From positions 1-14,771 of the forward strand of contig NZ_CALHIF010000065.1 in assembly GCF_938030755.1 (NCBI RefSeq): a stretch of DNA of 14,771 nt, written 5' to 3'. The stretch comes from an uncultured Granulicatella sp. (lineage in GTDB: Bacteria; Bacillota; Bacilli; Lactobacillales; Aerococcaceae). The notes beneath the pieces were generated by a model. It saw only the letters and a program-made list of their open reading frames with translations, ran no database searches and was not told the DNA's origin. Below, one piece after another: positions 1 through 7,012 of the stretch (positions are counted from its first letter, which is position 1; each line of letters starts with the position of its first letter). A program made the position numbers and the translations under genes.

Positions 1-329
1 TTCCCATCTTCCCGATAAATCGGATCTCCATTTTCATCCAATTTGCTAAGGTTGCTTCTGTGGATTTCTTCAAAAACATCATCAATCACATTTTGCATTC
101 CATGCTCAATAATTGTTCCACAAAGAATATAGAGCATATCTCCAAGTGCGTCTGCCACTTCTACAACATTCCCTTTTTTAGCCGCTTCCAAATATTCTCC
201 ATTTTCTTCAGCCATCAAGTCAAATCTCAATTTTTCCAATCCATCCTTTAATTTTCCAATCGGCTTTTTAGAATTTCCAAGTTTATAAATTCTGTGAAAC
301 TCTTCCACACATTCTATTTTTCTTTTCAT
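1..329 (-). CDS. MazG-like nucleotide pyrophosphohydrolase (partial, C-terminus beyond window)
   Basis: The first 109 codons are present; the reading frame is still open at base 1. The protein begins MKRKIECVEEFHRIY. It has an all-alpha NTP pyrophosphohydrolase signature: EENGE (residues 41-45, the EExxE motif) and EVAD (57-60, the ExxD motif), which together bind Mg2+ in MazG/HisE-like enzymes. The segment EIHRSNLSKLDENG (88-101) is typical of the subgroup often labelled phosphoribosyl-ATP pyrophosphohydrolase-like. Such enzymes hydrolyse nucleoside triphosphates to monophosphate and pyrophosphate; the substrate here cannot be told. The ATG follows an AAAGGAAAA ribosome binding site at a slightly long distance. 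It lies 23 bases behind the WYL regulator and is probably co-transcribed with it. Codon use is heavy in AAA, AGA and TTG, unlike the recR-helD block. Confidence 0.8.
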   Translation of the reverse strand, partial: MKRKIECVEEFHRIYKLGNSKKPIGKLKDGLEKLRFDLMAEENGEYLEAAKKGNVVEVADALGDMLYILCGTIIEHGMQNVIDDVFEEIHRSNLSKLDENGDPIYREDG

Positions 330-352
330 CTATTTTTATTTTCCTTTCAAAT

Positions 353-1354
353 TTATATTAAAATTATCGTGCTTATTATAAGCAAAATCAGTATTTTTAC
401 AATATCCGTATATAAAACTGCCGCCACATAAAATCTTATTTTCTCCAAAAATTCAGTTTCATTATTTTCTAAAACTTTTATTTTTATCATTTTTTTTATT
501 TTTATTCGTATTTCTTCTGGCTCCAAAACTTCTACCAAGTCTCCAAAGGAAAAAACGTAGTTATATAGGTTATAGTCATTTGGGATTTCTATTTCAGTAT
601 ATAAATTTCCGTCATTATCTTCTGTAATTTCTCCGTTTAGTTCATCATATACCCTGAAAGCAACTTTACGATCAAATTTAACCTTTATACGCACTTTATT
701 ATCATTTGGCATTTCTTTTTTGAGAACTACATCTTCAAAGTTGTCATCAAACTTTTCCGCTTGGATTTCCAAATTCTTTATCCGGGACAATTTGAAATAT
801 CTAAAGTCATTTCTAAGTAAACACAAGGCATATAGATACCAATCTTGACTCTTGAAAAGTAGTCTAACAGGTTTAACTCTTCTGCTTGTTTCTTTTTCAT
901 TACTGCTAAAATATGTGAATGAAACAATGTTCTTACTTAAAATTGCGGACTTAATATCATTAAATGTTTTTTCATACATCTTATTGTTTTGCCAATTATT
1001 AAAATCAACTTCTATCCAACTGGTATTTTTTATTTTAAAGAGTGCGGATAGTTTTGTTAGAAGCTCATTCTCATGTTTTATTGTTGTATTCTCCAATCCC
1101 TGAAGAGCTGACATAATCTGTTGTTTCTCGTTTTCAGACAGTAGTGATTTACTAAGCACAAACTCTTCAGCAATTTCTATTCCACCGCCCTTTCCTTGTG
1201 TGGCATATATGGGAATACCTGCACTGCTGATAGAGTCAATATCTCTATAGATCGTCCTGACTGATACCTCAAATTTATCTGCAAGTTCATTTGCCGTAAC
1301 TTTTCCCTTTTCTAAAATATAATAAAGTATCCTAAATAGCCTATTATCTTTCAT
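353..1354 (-). CDS. YafY-type HTH-WYL transcriptional regulator
   Basis: A 333-residue DNA-binding regulator of the YafY/DeoR-like family. Residues 1-60 form a winged helix-turn-helix (MKDNRLFRILYYILEKGKV..., then VSVRTIYRDID as recognition helix). The middle holds a WYL domain with the hallmark DWYLYALC and the following FRYFKLSRIKNLEIQ. WYL domains sense ligands or nucleic acids. An in-frame upstream ATG at 1399 is possible, but its extra 15 codons read through the AGGAG ribosome binding site (1366-1370), so the ATG at 1354 is preferred. The last ~27 residues (FYVAAVLYTDIVKILILLI...) are strongly hydrophobic, which is unusual for this family and may reflect a 3' frameshift or an altered stop. 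It probably represses its own promoter and the MazG-like gene behind it. Confidence 0.85.
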   Translation of the reverse strand: MKDNRLFRILYYILEKGKVTANELADKFEVSVRTIYRDIDSISSAGIPIYATQGKGGGIEIAEEFVLSKSLLSENEKQQIMSALQGLENTTIKHENELLTKLSALFKIKNTSWIEVDFNNWQNNKMYEKTFNDIKSAILSKNIVSFTYFSSNEKETSRRVKPVRLLFKSQDWYLYALCLLRNDFRYFKLSRIKNLEIQAEKFDDNFEDVVLKKEMPNDNKVRIKVKFDRKVAFRVYDELNGEITEDNDGNLYTEIEIPNDYNLYNYVFSFGDLVEVLEPEEIRIKIKKMIKIKVLENNETEFLEKIRFYVAAVLYTDIVKILILLIISTIILI

Positions 1355-1376
1355 CGTCTTAACATCTCCTATATTT

Positions 1377-1409
1377 ATTGTACCATAATAACTTGACATC
1401 TATTGACAT
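1377..1409 (-). promoter_or_regulatory. Probable promoter and direct-repeat operator of the WYL regulator
   Basis: On the plus strand TTGACAT occurs twice, at 1393-1399 and 1403-1409, exactly 10 bases apart, so both copies face the same side of the helix. A TACAAT -10 candidate for the minus-strand gene lies at 1377-1382, and the repeats cover where its -35 would be. This layout fits an autoregulatory operator. The -35 itself (CAATAG) is poor, so the promoter call is tentative. Confidence 0.4.
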
Positions 1410-1658
1410 ATTATGAAATGTTTTTCCAAATCATGATAGTGCACTTATCTCTCTTATTAATAGTAACAACAATAGCGAACAGTAACCGATGTGAATTAGA
1501 GGGCAATTTAAGACATTCGCGTTTCTCCCTTCCCAAGACCGGAAGGCAAGCTCTGCCATTCCTGTCCTCTTCACAAACTCAAAGAAGTAACCCGCCTGAC
1601 TTATCTTAGCTCCGCACCCCATCGAAACGCACTCTCCCGCCTCATCAAGGAAAAATAA
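1410..1658. other. Gene-free stretch between WYL regulator and repeat element
   Basis: No convincing gene. Short open frames on both strands here have no family resemblance and no good ribosome binding site. The visible structure is the first copy of a direct repeat at 1459-1503. The 1510-1650 part is visibly richer in C and G than the regulator beside it, so a junction between DNA of different origin lies near 1420-1500. Confidence 0.5.
1459..1503 (+). repeat. Imperfect direct repeat, copy 1
   Basis: Shares AATAGTAA (1459-1466) and a perfect 20-base block, AACCGATGTGAATTAGAGGG (1484-1503), with copy 2. The blocks sit in the same order and orientation but are 8 bases further apart here. The downstream flanks show weaker similarity, so both copies look like diverged ends of one older sequence. 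Confidence 0.6.
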
Positions 1659-1724
1659 AATAAAATCTATTGATTCAAAGCCGTATCGTTGGCTTAAAAA
1701 AGCCCTCGGGGACTCTATAGTGAG

Positions 1725-1761
1725 AATAGTAAAGAGAAAGCAACCGATGTGAATTAGAGGG
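1725..1761 (+). repeat. Imperfect direct repeat, copy 2
   Basis: AATAGTAA at 1725-1732 and the identical 20-base block at 1742-1761, matching copy 1. This copy lies inside the inverted-repeat element; copy 1 lies outside it. Confidence 0.6.
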
Positions 1762-1804
1762 AGTTATGAGATGCTCCTTATGGAAAATACTTTATACAGT
1801 TAGA

Positions 1805-1867
1805 CGCAGTAGCTGATTGAATTAAGCTTCATCACTTGTGATTTGCTTAATACTAATCAGCTTTGCG
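1805..1867. repeat. Long imperfect hairpin inside the element
   Basis: Nested pairing blocks in order: CGCA/TGCG, AGCTGATT/AATCAGCT, ATTAAGC/GCTTAAT and ATCAC/GTGAT, separated by short internal loops. There is no adjacent T-run, so it does not look like a standard intrinsic terminator. Confidence 0.55.
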
Positions 1868-1917
1868 GGGGTAAGACAACGTCTTAACCTTCATTTTCAT
1901 TGAATCAATAGATTTTA

Positions 1918-2514
1918 TTATAGTTCTCTTCGTCCTTCGATGGCACGCAGGAGAGTCATTTCGTCAGCGTATTCGATGTCGCTGCCGACCGCTAGCCCAT
2001 GAGCCAGACGCGTTACTTTAATGCCCGCTGGCTTGATGAGACGGGACAAGTACATGGCAGTCGCTTCACCTTCCGCTGTCGCGTTGGTCGCAATGATAAC
2101 CTCGTTGACTTCCGGATTCTGCAACCTCGTAATCAAGGACGTAATATTAATATCATCCGGCCCCGTCCCTTCCATCGGAGACAACACCCCGTGAAGCACA
2201 TGATAGAGCCCCTTGTATTCCTTCATCCGCTCCATACTCATCACATCCCTGGCATCTTCCACCACGAGAATCTTCGTATGGTCGCGCGTTGTATCCGCAC
2301 AAATCTCGCACGGATCCTCTTGCGTCACATTGCCACAAACCGAACACATGCGTAAGTCACGCTTGCAGCTGATGAGCGAATTCGCAAAAGTTAAGATGTC
2401 TTCTTCACGCATATCCATGCAGAAGAAGGCAAGTCGTGCAGCCGTCTTCGCACCAATCCCCGGAAGCTTCATAAAGCTATCCATCAATCGTGCAATCGGT
2501 TCTGGATAATGCAT
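1918..2514 (-). CDS. recR: Recombination mediator RecR
   Basis: 198 residues, the normal RecR length. RecR works with RecF and RecO to load RecA on SSB-coated single-stranded gaps. The N-terminal helix-hairpin-helix region reads MKLPGIGAKTAARLAFF (15-31). A four-cysteine zinc finger follows (C57, C60, C69, C72: CSVC...CEIC), then a Toprim domain starting KILVVEDARDV (81-91), with the Walker-like TNATAEGEATAMYL and the conserved HGLAVGSDIEYAD near the C-terminus. The ATG has GGAGGTTGGAGC directly upstream. It sits 17 bases after ebfC, in the conserved order dnaX-ebfC-recR. The stop codon lies inside the terminal repeat of the adjacent element. Confidence 0.97.
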   Translation of the reverse strand: MHYPEPIARLMDSFMKLPGIGAKTAARLAFFCMDMREEDILTFANSLISCKRDLRMCSVCGNVTQEDPCEICADTTRDHTKILVVEDARDVMSMERMKEYKGLYHVLHGVLSPMEGTGPDDINITSLITRLQNPEVNEVIIATNATAEGEATAMYLSRLIKPAGIKVTRLAHGLAVGSDIEYADEMTLLRAIEGRREL

Positions 2515-2531
2515 GCTCCAACCTCCATCGA

Positions 2532-2849
2532 TTAAAATCCTGGGATATTTAATCCTTTAGTGAATTGACCCATTGTTTGGTCGTTGGCTTTTTCTGCTTG
2601 CGTTAACGCATCATTCGTTGCCATTAACACTAAGTCTTGTAATAATTCTACATCATCTGGATCTACTGCTTCTGGTTTAATTTCCACGTTTAAGACTTGG
2701 CGTTTTCCGTTTACCGTTACTTTGACCAAATCACTTTGAGAAGTTCCAGTGTATTCTGTTTGGTTTAACTCTTCTTGAGCTTGTGCCATTTGTTTTTGCA
2801 ATTTTTGCATTTGTTTCATCATGCCTTGCATATTTCCCATTCCACGCAT
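2532..2849 (-). CDS. ebfC: Nucleoid-associated protein YbaB/EbfC
   Basis: A 105-residue member of the YbaB/EbfC family, small dimeric DNA-binding proteins encoded between dnaX and recR in many bacteria. The N-terminus is methionine- and glutamine-rich and helical (NMQGMMKQMQKLQKQMAQAQ), followed by the conserved core VKVTVNGKRQVLNVEIKPEAVDPDD and LLQDLVLMATNDAL, and an NIPGF tail. Ribosome binding site GGAGG stands 7 bases before the ATG. It is probably co-transcribed with dnaX (29 bases upstream) and recR. Confidence 0.95.
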   Translation of the reverse strand: MRGMGNMQGMMKQMQKLQKQMAQAQEELNQTEYTGTSQSDLVKVTVNGKRQVLNVEIKPEAVDPDDVELLQDLVLMATNDALTQAEKANDQTMGQFTKGLNIPGF

Positions 2850-2878
2850 GGTTGTACCTCCGTTAATTCGTATTATTT

Positions 2879-4597
2879 CTATTCTTCAATTTGAACGAAC
2901 TCTTCTCCGAAAAGCTCAATCGTATCTTGTACTTTTTGTTTAAATTCTTGTTCTTCCTCAGAAATCGACTCTTCCACAACGGGTGCCTCGGTCACATGAG
3001 AGACCGCTTCGCCTTCTTTATTCTTCTTGCGTTCCAAAACGAAATCGGAACGAATTTGTTGCCATTGTTCGCTCGTGACTCCGACAAAGGTTCCGCTGTA
3101 GCCTCCGAGGCGTTCGAGATGTCCTTGAACTTCTTCATGGAATCCTACAGTCGTCTCAGCCAGTCCGCAAATATGTTCATACATAAATTGCATCACAAAG
3201 CCATTTGGACCTGCAGCAACTGGTTGTGCTTGATTGATGAGCGCTCGTTGTTGCGGGGTTAAGCAACTCAGCAAGTCGCCCCATAAGTCACGCACCTTTT
3301 CGATGTCTTCTTTGGTAGCTTCCATCAAAATTTTGTTCACGGCCGACACATTCGGCTTGAAGCTTGCTTTTGGTGCTTTTGTAGCTGGTTTTGGCGGAGC
3401 TGGTTGCGAAGAAGGAACACTTCCTCCTTGCATCAACGTAGCCATTTGTTGCCTTAGCTGTGCGAGTTGTTGTTGCAATTGCTCCACTTCCTCGCTACTT
3501 GGCGCTTCTATTGCTCTAGGCGCAGCACTTGTTTGCTTTTGTGCCATTTTAATTGTTAAGACTTCGAGTGAAATCGTTGGTTTTGTGGTAAAGCGCATTT
3601 CTTGTTGCGTTTGATTTAAAGCTTCCACAAAGCGGTATAAGAAACTTGCATCCACTTCGTCTTTAAATTGCAAGAAGCGTTCGCTACGACCGACTGCCTC
3701 GCCACTTTGTTTGGCTACAAGGAGGTCTCTAGCAAATTCCAGCCATTCTTCCACCAAACGGCTTGCTTCTTTCCCCATTTTAAAGAGTTGTTGTAAGCTT
3801 TCCAAGGCTTCTTCTGCTTTTTGCGCTTGTAAGTCCGCTACAAAATCAATCATCAAGTCATCGGTCAGGCTTCCCGACACTTGAATCGCTTCTTCAAACG
3901 TGACTTTCCCGTCGCCAAATGAAATCATTTGATCGAGTAGACTAAGGGCGTCCCGCATTCCCCCGTTGGCACATCTAGCCACTACGCTTAAGGCATCCGC
4001 TTCGTACTCTATACCTTCTTGGTCTAGAATATACGCCAAGCGGTCGATAATTTCTTGTGACGTAATCCGTCTAAAGTCAAAGCGTTGCGTACGAGAAATA
4101 ATCGTCGCTGGAATTTTATGCGGTTCTGTCGTTGCGAGAATGAAGATGACCTTTTGAGGCGGTTCTTCTAAAGTTTTTAAGAGTGCATTGAACGCTCCTG
4201 TTGAGAGCATATGCACTTCGTCGATAATATAAATTTTGTATTCTGCTTGCGTTGGTGCATAACGCGCCTTGTCACGAATATCACGGATTTCTTCAACCCC
4301 ATTATTGCTGGCCGCATCGATTTCAATCACATCGCCAATCGTTCCGTTCGTGATGCCTTTACAGATTTCACATTCGTTACAAGGTTCGCCGTTTCTTTGG
4401 TTTGGACAGTTAATGGCCTTTGCAAAGACCTTCGCGGCACTCGTTTTTCCTGTCCCACGAGGCCCCGTAAATAAGTAAGCATGACTCGTTTTTTGATTAC
4501 TAATCGCGTTTTTTAACGTATGCGTCACCGCACTCTGTCCGACCATATCATCGAACGTTTGTGGACGCCATTTTCGATATAATGCTTGATAAGCCAT
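2879..4597 (-). CDS. dnaX: DNA polymerase III subunit tau (and gamma)
   Basis: 572 residues. DnaX is the ATPase of the clamp loader and the organiser of the replisome. AAA+ motifs are complete: Walker A GPRGTGKT (45-52), a zinc-binding set C64, C73, C76 and C79, Walker B IIDEVH (124-129) and sensor/arginine-finger SRTQRFDFRRI (168 onward). A proline/alanine-rich linker near residues 395-415 separates the ATPase core from the C-terminal tau region, which binds polymerase and helicase. The start MAYQALYRKWRP is the family's usual N-terminus, with AGGGAAG upstream. I saw no obvious slippery run for a programmed frameshift to gamma. The gene starts the dnaX-ebfC-recR run. Confidence 0.97.
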   Translation of the reverse strand: MAYQALYRKWRPQTFDDMVGQSAVTHTLKNAISNQKTSHAYLFTGPRGTGKTSAAKVFAKAINCPNQRNGEPCNECEICKGITNGTIGDVIEIDAASNNGVEEIRDIRDKARYAPTQAEYKIYIIDEVHMLSTGAFNALLKTLEEPPQKVIFILATTEPHKIPATIISRTQRFDFRRITSQEIIDRLAYILDQEGIEYEADALSVVARCANGGMRDALSLLDQMISFGDGKVTFEEAIQVSGSLTDDLMIDFVADLQAQKAEEALESLQQLFKMGKEASRLVEEWLEFARDLLVAKQSGEAVGRSERFLQFKDEVDASFLYRFVEALNQTQQEMRFTTKPTISLEVLTIKMAQKQTSAAPRAIEAPSSEEVEQLQQQLAQLRQQMATLMQGGSVPSSQPAPPKPATKAPKASFKPNVSAVNKILMEATKEDIEKVRDLWGDLLSCLTPQQRALINQAQPVAAGPNGFVMQFMYEHICGLAETTVGFHEEVQGHLERLGGYSGTFVGVTSEQWQQIRSDFVLERKKNKEGEAVSHVTEAPVVEESISEEEQEFKQKVQDTIELFGEEFVQIEE

Positions 4598-4658
4598 ATT
4601 ACTTCCCTGCCTTTTTAAAAATTTACAGTTCTATTCTAGTATAGATTCTTCAAAAATT

Positions 4659-6812
4659 CTACTGTTCGACGCGTTTCATCGGCGCCTTTGACGTTTGAAT
4701 AAAGCGACTTTCTGTCCCTTTTGGAACAATGAGGGATAGACGGTGTTTTGCCCTTGTACAAGTCGTATACAGCATCATTTGTTCTTTCGCGGTATGATAC
4801 GCTTCATCGGTTGCATTCCAAATGATCACTTCGTCAAACTCCATCCCTTTCGCCACTTGAATCGTCGTTAATACAAAGCGACTGCCCAGAGACTCACTGC
4901 TATCTTCTAGAAGCGCAATGTCTTCCACGCTTAGCAGTTGATGTAAGGCTTTAGCTTCTTCCATCGTCCGACATAAAATCGCCGTTGTGTGATACACTTT
5001 GGGACTTTCTTCCAATAGGCCTTTCAAACGCTTAAGCTGCATGCCATCTGCATCGCTATACAGCGTTACTTCGCTTCCCGTACGTGGGAATACATTTTTA
5101 TCGAGTGGCCATTTTAAGATTCCATTGGCAAATCGTGTAATTTGTGCGGTACAACGATAGCTGATTTCAAGCGAGCGATTCATCAAGGTCCGGTTTGGAA
5201 AGACCAGTTGGACGAGTTCTGGATGTCTGGCTTCCAATGTGAAAATCGAAGAAGACGTCGTAAACGACTGGTAAGTGTCCCCAACGACCGTGAATTTCGC
5301 TCGGAAATAAAAATTCGATAAAGTGCCTAGCCATAACAAGGACACGTCTTGCACTTCGTCGATAAACAGGTGGCTATACCCCACATAATCGCGAACCGGA
5401 GTGACTCTTGTCGCCACATATTGCAACAGGCGAATCCCTTCTGCTGTCACTTGGATGCGAGACCCTTCTATTTTCTTCAACGGAATTGGCGCATTGTCGA
5501 TCTTCTCTAGCTCTTGACGGCGCACTTTTGCTTGTGGCATCCATTGTTGAACCAAATAGGCGATGTCCACAAAGGCGAACATTTCGACCTGTTGCGTCAC
5601 TTCGAGCACTTCTTTTTCGAAGACCTTTTGTCCAAGTACTTGGAAATACTCTGCCTCACTCTTCGTCTCAACATCCTTCATCAAGACTTCGATTTGCATC
5701 GCATTCATAGACTCGTAGACGGCTTTGGCCTTCTCGGACATAAAGAATTTATTGAGGCGGCGTTTTAAAGTACGCTCTAAAACGGTTTGCATTTGCGTTA
5801 ATTGTTGATGCAATGGTAAGCTCACATTCACATTTTCAGTGAGTTTTTCATAGTCCTTCATCGTGAAGACCGCTTGTCCTTTAATCCCAATTGCTCGATA
5901 CGGTAAGTCTTTCGCCGTTAGCCCTTGGAGATTGCGATGAACAAGTGCAATCCACTCACTATCCGTTAAGTACACTTTACGGGTTGGCACTTGGCTTAAC
6001 GTCGTCGTTTTATGCAAGTACATCTTGCGGTATAACTCAATCGTATGTTGCGCTAGCGTCTGTTGGTATAACTCGCTTCCCGTTAAACTTGGGATTACAT
6101 GCGATACGTATTTTGCAAAAAGCTGGTTGCGTGATAAGAGCAGCATATCGCTCATCCGCTTGTCTTTGGCTTGATACATCAAATACGCAATGCGTTGGAG
6201 TAAGATTGTCGTTTTCCCACTTCCGGCGCATCCATTCACGATGAGCCAGTCTTTCGGGTTCAGACGGATAATTTCATTTTGTTCTTTTTGAATCGTTGCG
6301 GTGATGCCTTCTAAATGCCCATCCTTATTCGTTGGTGCACTTAAGGCTTCCATTAAGAGCGATTCTTCATTTTCAATATCATAAACAGACTGTAAGGTTC
6401 CTTTTTTGATGACGATATCTCGTTTTAGAAAGGCTTGTGCTTTTTGCGCCCCATTTGGAGTCTCGTAATGAAGCTCTCCTAAGGTTCCTTCATAAAACAA
6501 ACTCGCAATAGGTGCTCTCCAGTCATACACCTGTACTTGATCTTCTTCATCAAAGAAGGTCGCTGGTCCGATATACATTTTTTCTACTTTTTCGTCTTTT
6601 CCAAATTGAACGTCAATTCTTCCAAAGTATGGAGATTCTTTTTGTCTTTCTAATTGTTGGATTCCATACTGAATTGTATCTTGTCTAGTGATATCCAGGT
6701 CGCGTTCTTGCAGACGTTTTTCTTCGAATGCAATTCTGTCTTCCATTAGCTTTTTCACACCTTCTAGATGCTTAGCTTCTTCTTGGAAATTTTGGTTCTT
6801 CATGCGACTCAC
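4659..6812 (-). CDS. helD: HelD-like RNA polymerase recycling helicase (UvrD superfamily)
   Basis: 717 residues, SF1 helicase fold. HelD proteins bind RNA polymerase and use ATP to release stalled complexes. The N-terminus is a charged coiled coil (about 5-60), as in the HelD arm inserted in the polymerase secondary channel. The HelD hallmark DWRAPIASLFYE lies at about 97-108. Helicase motifs: Walker A GCAGSGKT (194-201), Walker B LFIDEVQD (482-489), VGDTYQS (510-516), SYRCT (551-555), VAKGMEFDEV (653-662) and YTTCTRAKHRL (682-692). Two starts are possible: GTG at 6812, 4 bases after GGAGGGAGA, or ATG at 6803. It lies just downstream of the SRP RNA terminator and upstream of dnaX. Somewhat shorter than Bacillus HelD. 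Confidence 0.9.
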   Translation of the reverse strand: MSRMKNQNFQEEAKHLEGVKKLMEDRIAFEEKRLQERDLDITRQDTIQYGIQQLERQKESPYFGRIDVQFGKDEKVEKMYIGPATFFDEEDQVQVYDWRAPIASLFYEGTLGELHYETPNGAQKAQAFLKRDIVIKKGTLQSVYDIENEESLLMEALSAPTNKDGHLEGITATIQKEQNEIIRLNPKDWLIVNGCAGSGKTTILLQRIAYLMYQAKDKRMSDMLLLSRNQLFAKYVSHVIPSLTGSELYQQTLAQHTIELYRKMYLHKTTTLSQVPTRKVYLTDSEWIALVHRNLQGLTAKDLPYRAIGIKGQAVFTMKDYEKLTENVNVSLPLHQQLTQMQTVLERTLKRRLNKFFMSEKAKAVYESMNAMQIEVLMKDVETKSEAEYFQVLGQKVFEKEVLEVTQQVEMFAFVDIAYLVQQWMPQAKVRRQELEKIDNAPIPLKKIEGSRIQVTAEGIRLLQYVATRVTPVRDYVGYSHLFIDEVQDVSLLWLGTLSNFYFRAKFTVVGDTYQSFTTSSSIFTLEARHPELVQLVFPNRTLMNRSLEISYRCTAQITRFANGILKWPLDKNVFPRTGSEVTLYSDADGMQLKRLKGLLEESPKVYHTTAILCRTMEEAKALHQLLSVEDIALLEDSSESLGSRFVLTTIQVAKGMEFDEVIIWNATDEAYHTAKEQMMLYTTCTRAKHRLSLIVPKGTESRFIQTSKAPMKRVEQ

Positions 6813-6840
6813 TCTCCCTCCACTGGATATTCTTTCTCAT

Positions 6841-6870
6841 AAAAACAGGCTGAACCTCTGGTCCAGCCTG
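6841..6870 (-). terminator. Intrinsic terminator of the SRP RNA gene
   Basis: On the minus strand an 11-base-pair stem, CAGGCTGGACC / GGTTCAGCCTG with one GT pair, closes a 3-base AGA loop and is followed by TTTTT. It lies between the SRP RNA and helD. Confidence 0.9.
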
Positions 6871-6876
6871 AATCTT

Positions 6877-6976
6877 CTTCTATGTACATACAGCACATAG
6901 CGAACATTACTTATAGCTGCTTCCTTCCGGACCTGACTCGATTCATAAGTTCGCTATTGCCATATGGCCTAACGGC
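6877..6976 (-). ncRNA. ffs: Signal recognition particle RNA (short, 4.5S-like)
   Basis: The near-universal SRP domain IV signature GTCAGGTCCGGAAGGAAGCA is on the minus strand at about 6919-6938: it forms the GGAA tetraloop hairpin that binds Ffh. Flanking helices pair well: ATAGCGAAC with GTTCGCTAT, then CATATGGCA (6958-6966) with TGCTGTATG (6887-6895). The 5' end is placed about 7 bases after the -10 box. The 3' end is approximate; the primary transcript should run to the terminator at 6841. There is no room for a Bacillus-type Alu domain, so this is the short form found in Lactobacillales. Confidence 0.93.
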
Positions 6977-6983
6977 ACGTATT

Positions 6984-7012
6984 ATTATACAAAACTTCTT
7001 TTTGAAAAGCAA
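6984..7012 (-). promoter_or_regulatory. Promoter of the SRP RNA gene
   Basis: Minus strand: -35 TTGCTT (7007-7012), a 17-base spacer and a perfect -10 TATAAT (6984-6989). The predicted start is near 6976, at the 5' base of the SRP RNA helix. Confidence 0.85.

Larger units (their letters stand above)
1659..1919. mobile_element. 261-bp MITE-like element with 20-bp terminal inverted repeats
   Basis: The left end (1659-1678) and right end (1900-1919) are perfect 20-base inverted repeats built on AATAAAATCTATTGATTCAA. There is no coding capacity inside. The interior is rich in secondary structure: a GGCTT/AAGCC mini-hairpin at 1691-1704 and a long hairpin at 1805-1867. The right end overlaps the TAA stop of recR (1918-1920), leaving the recR coding sequence intact. 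I see no clear target-site duplication, because both flanks are AT-rich. A non-autonomous mobile element is the best reading; a bidirectional folded 3' region is an alternative. Confidence 0.45.

Noticed and set aside
1403..1622. Overlapping short open frames on both strands (63-68 codons), possible remnant of a transposase.
   Set aside because: No transposase motif is readable in any frame, there are no ribosome binding sites, and the region contains the direct repeat.
1846..1890. TAAGAC/GTCTTA hairpin near 1872-1886 as a recR terminator.
   Set aside because: The stem is short and no T-run follows on the minus strand.
2879..4597. Programmed frameshift in dnaX giving a short gamma form.
   Set aside because: I found no convincing A-rich slippery run with a downstream hairpin near the end of the ATPase core.
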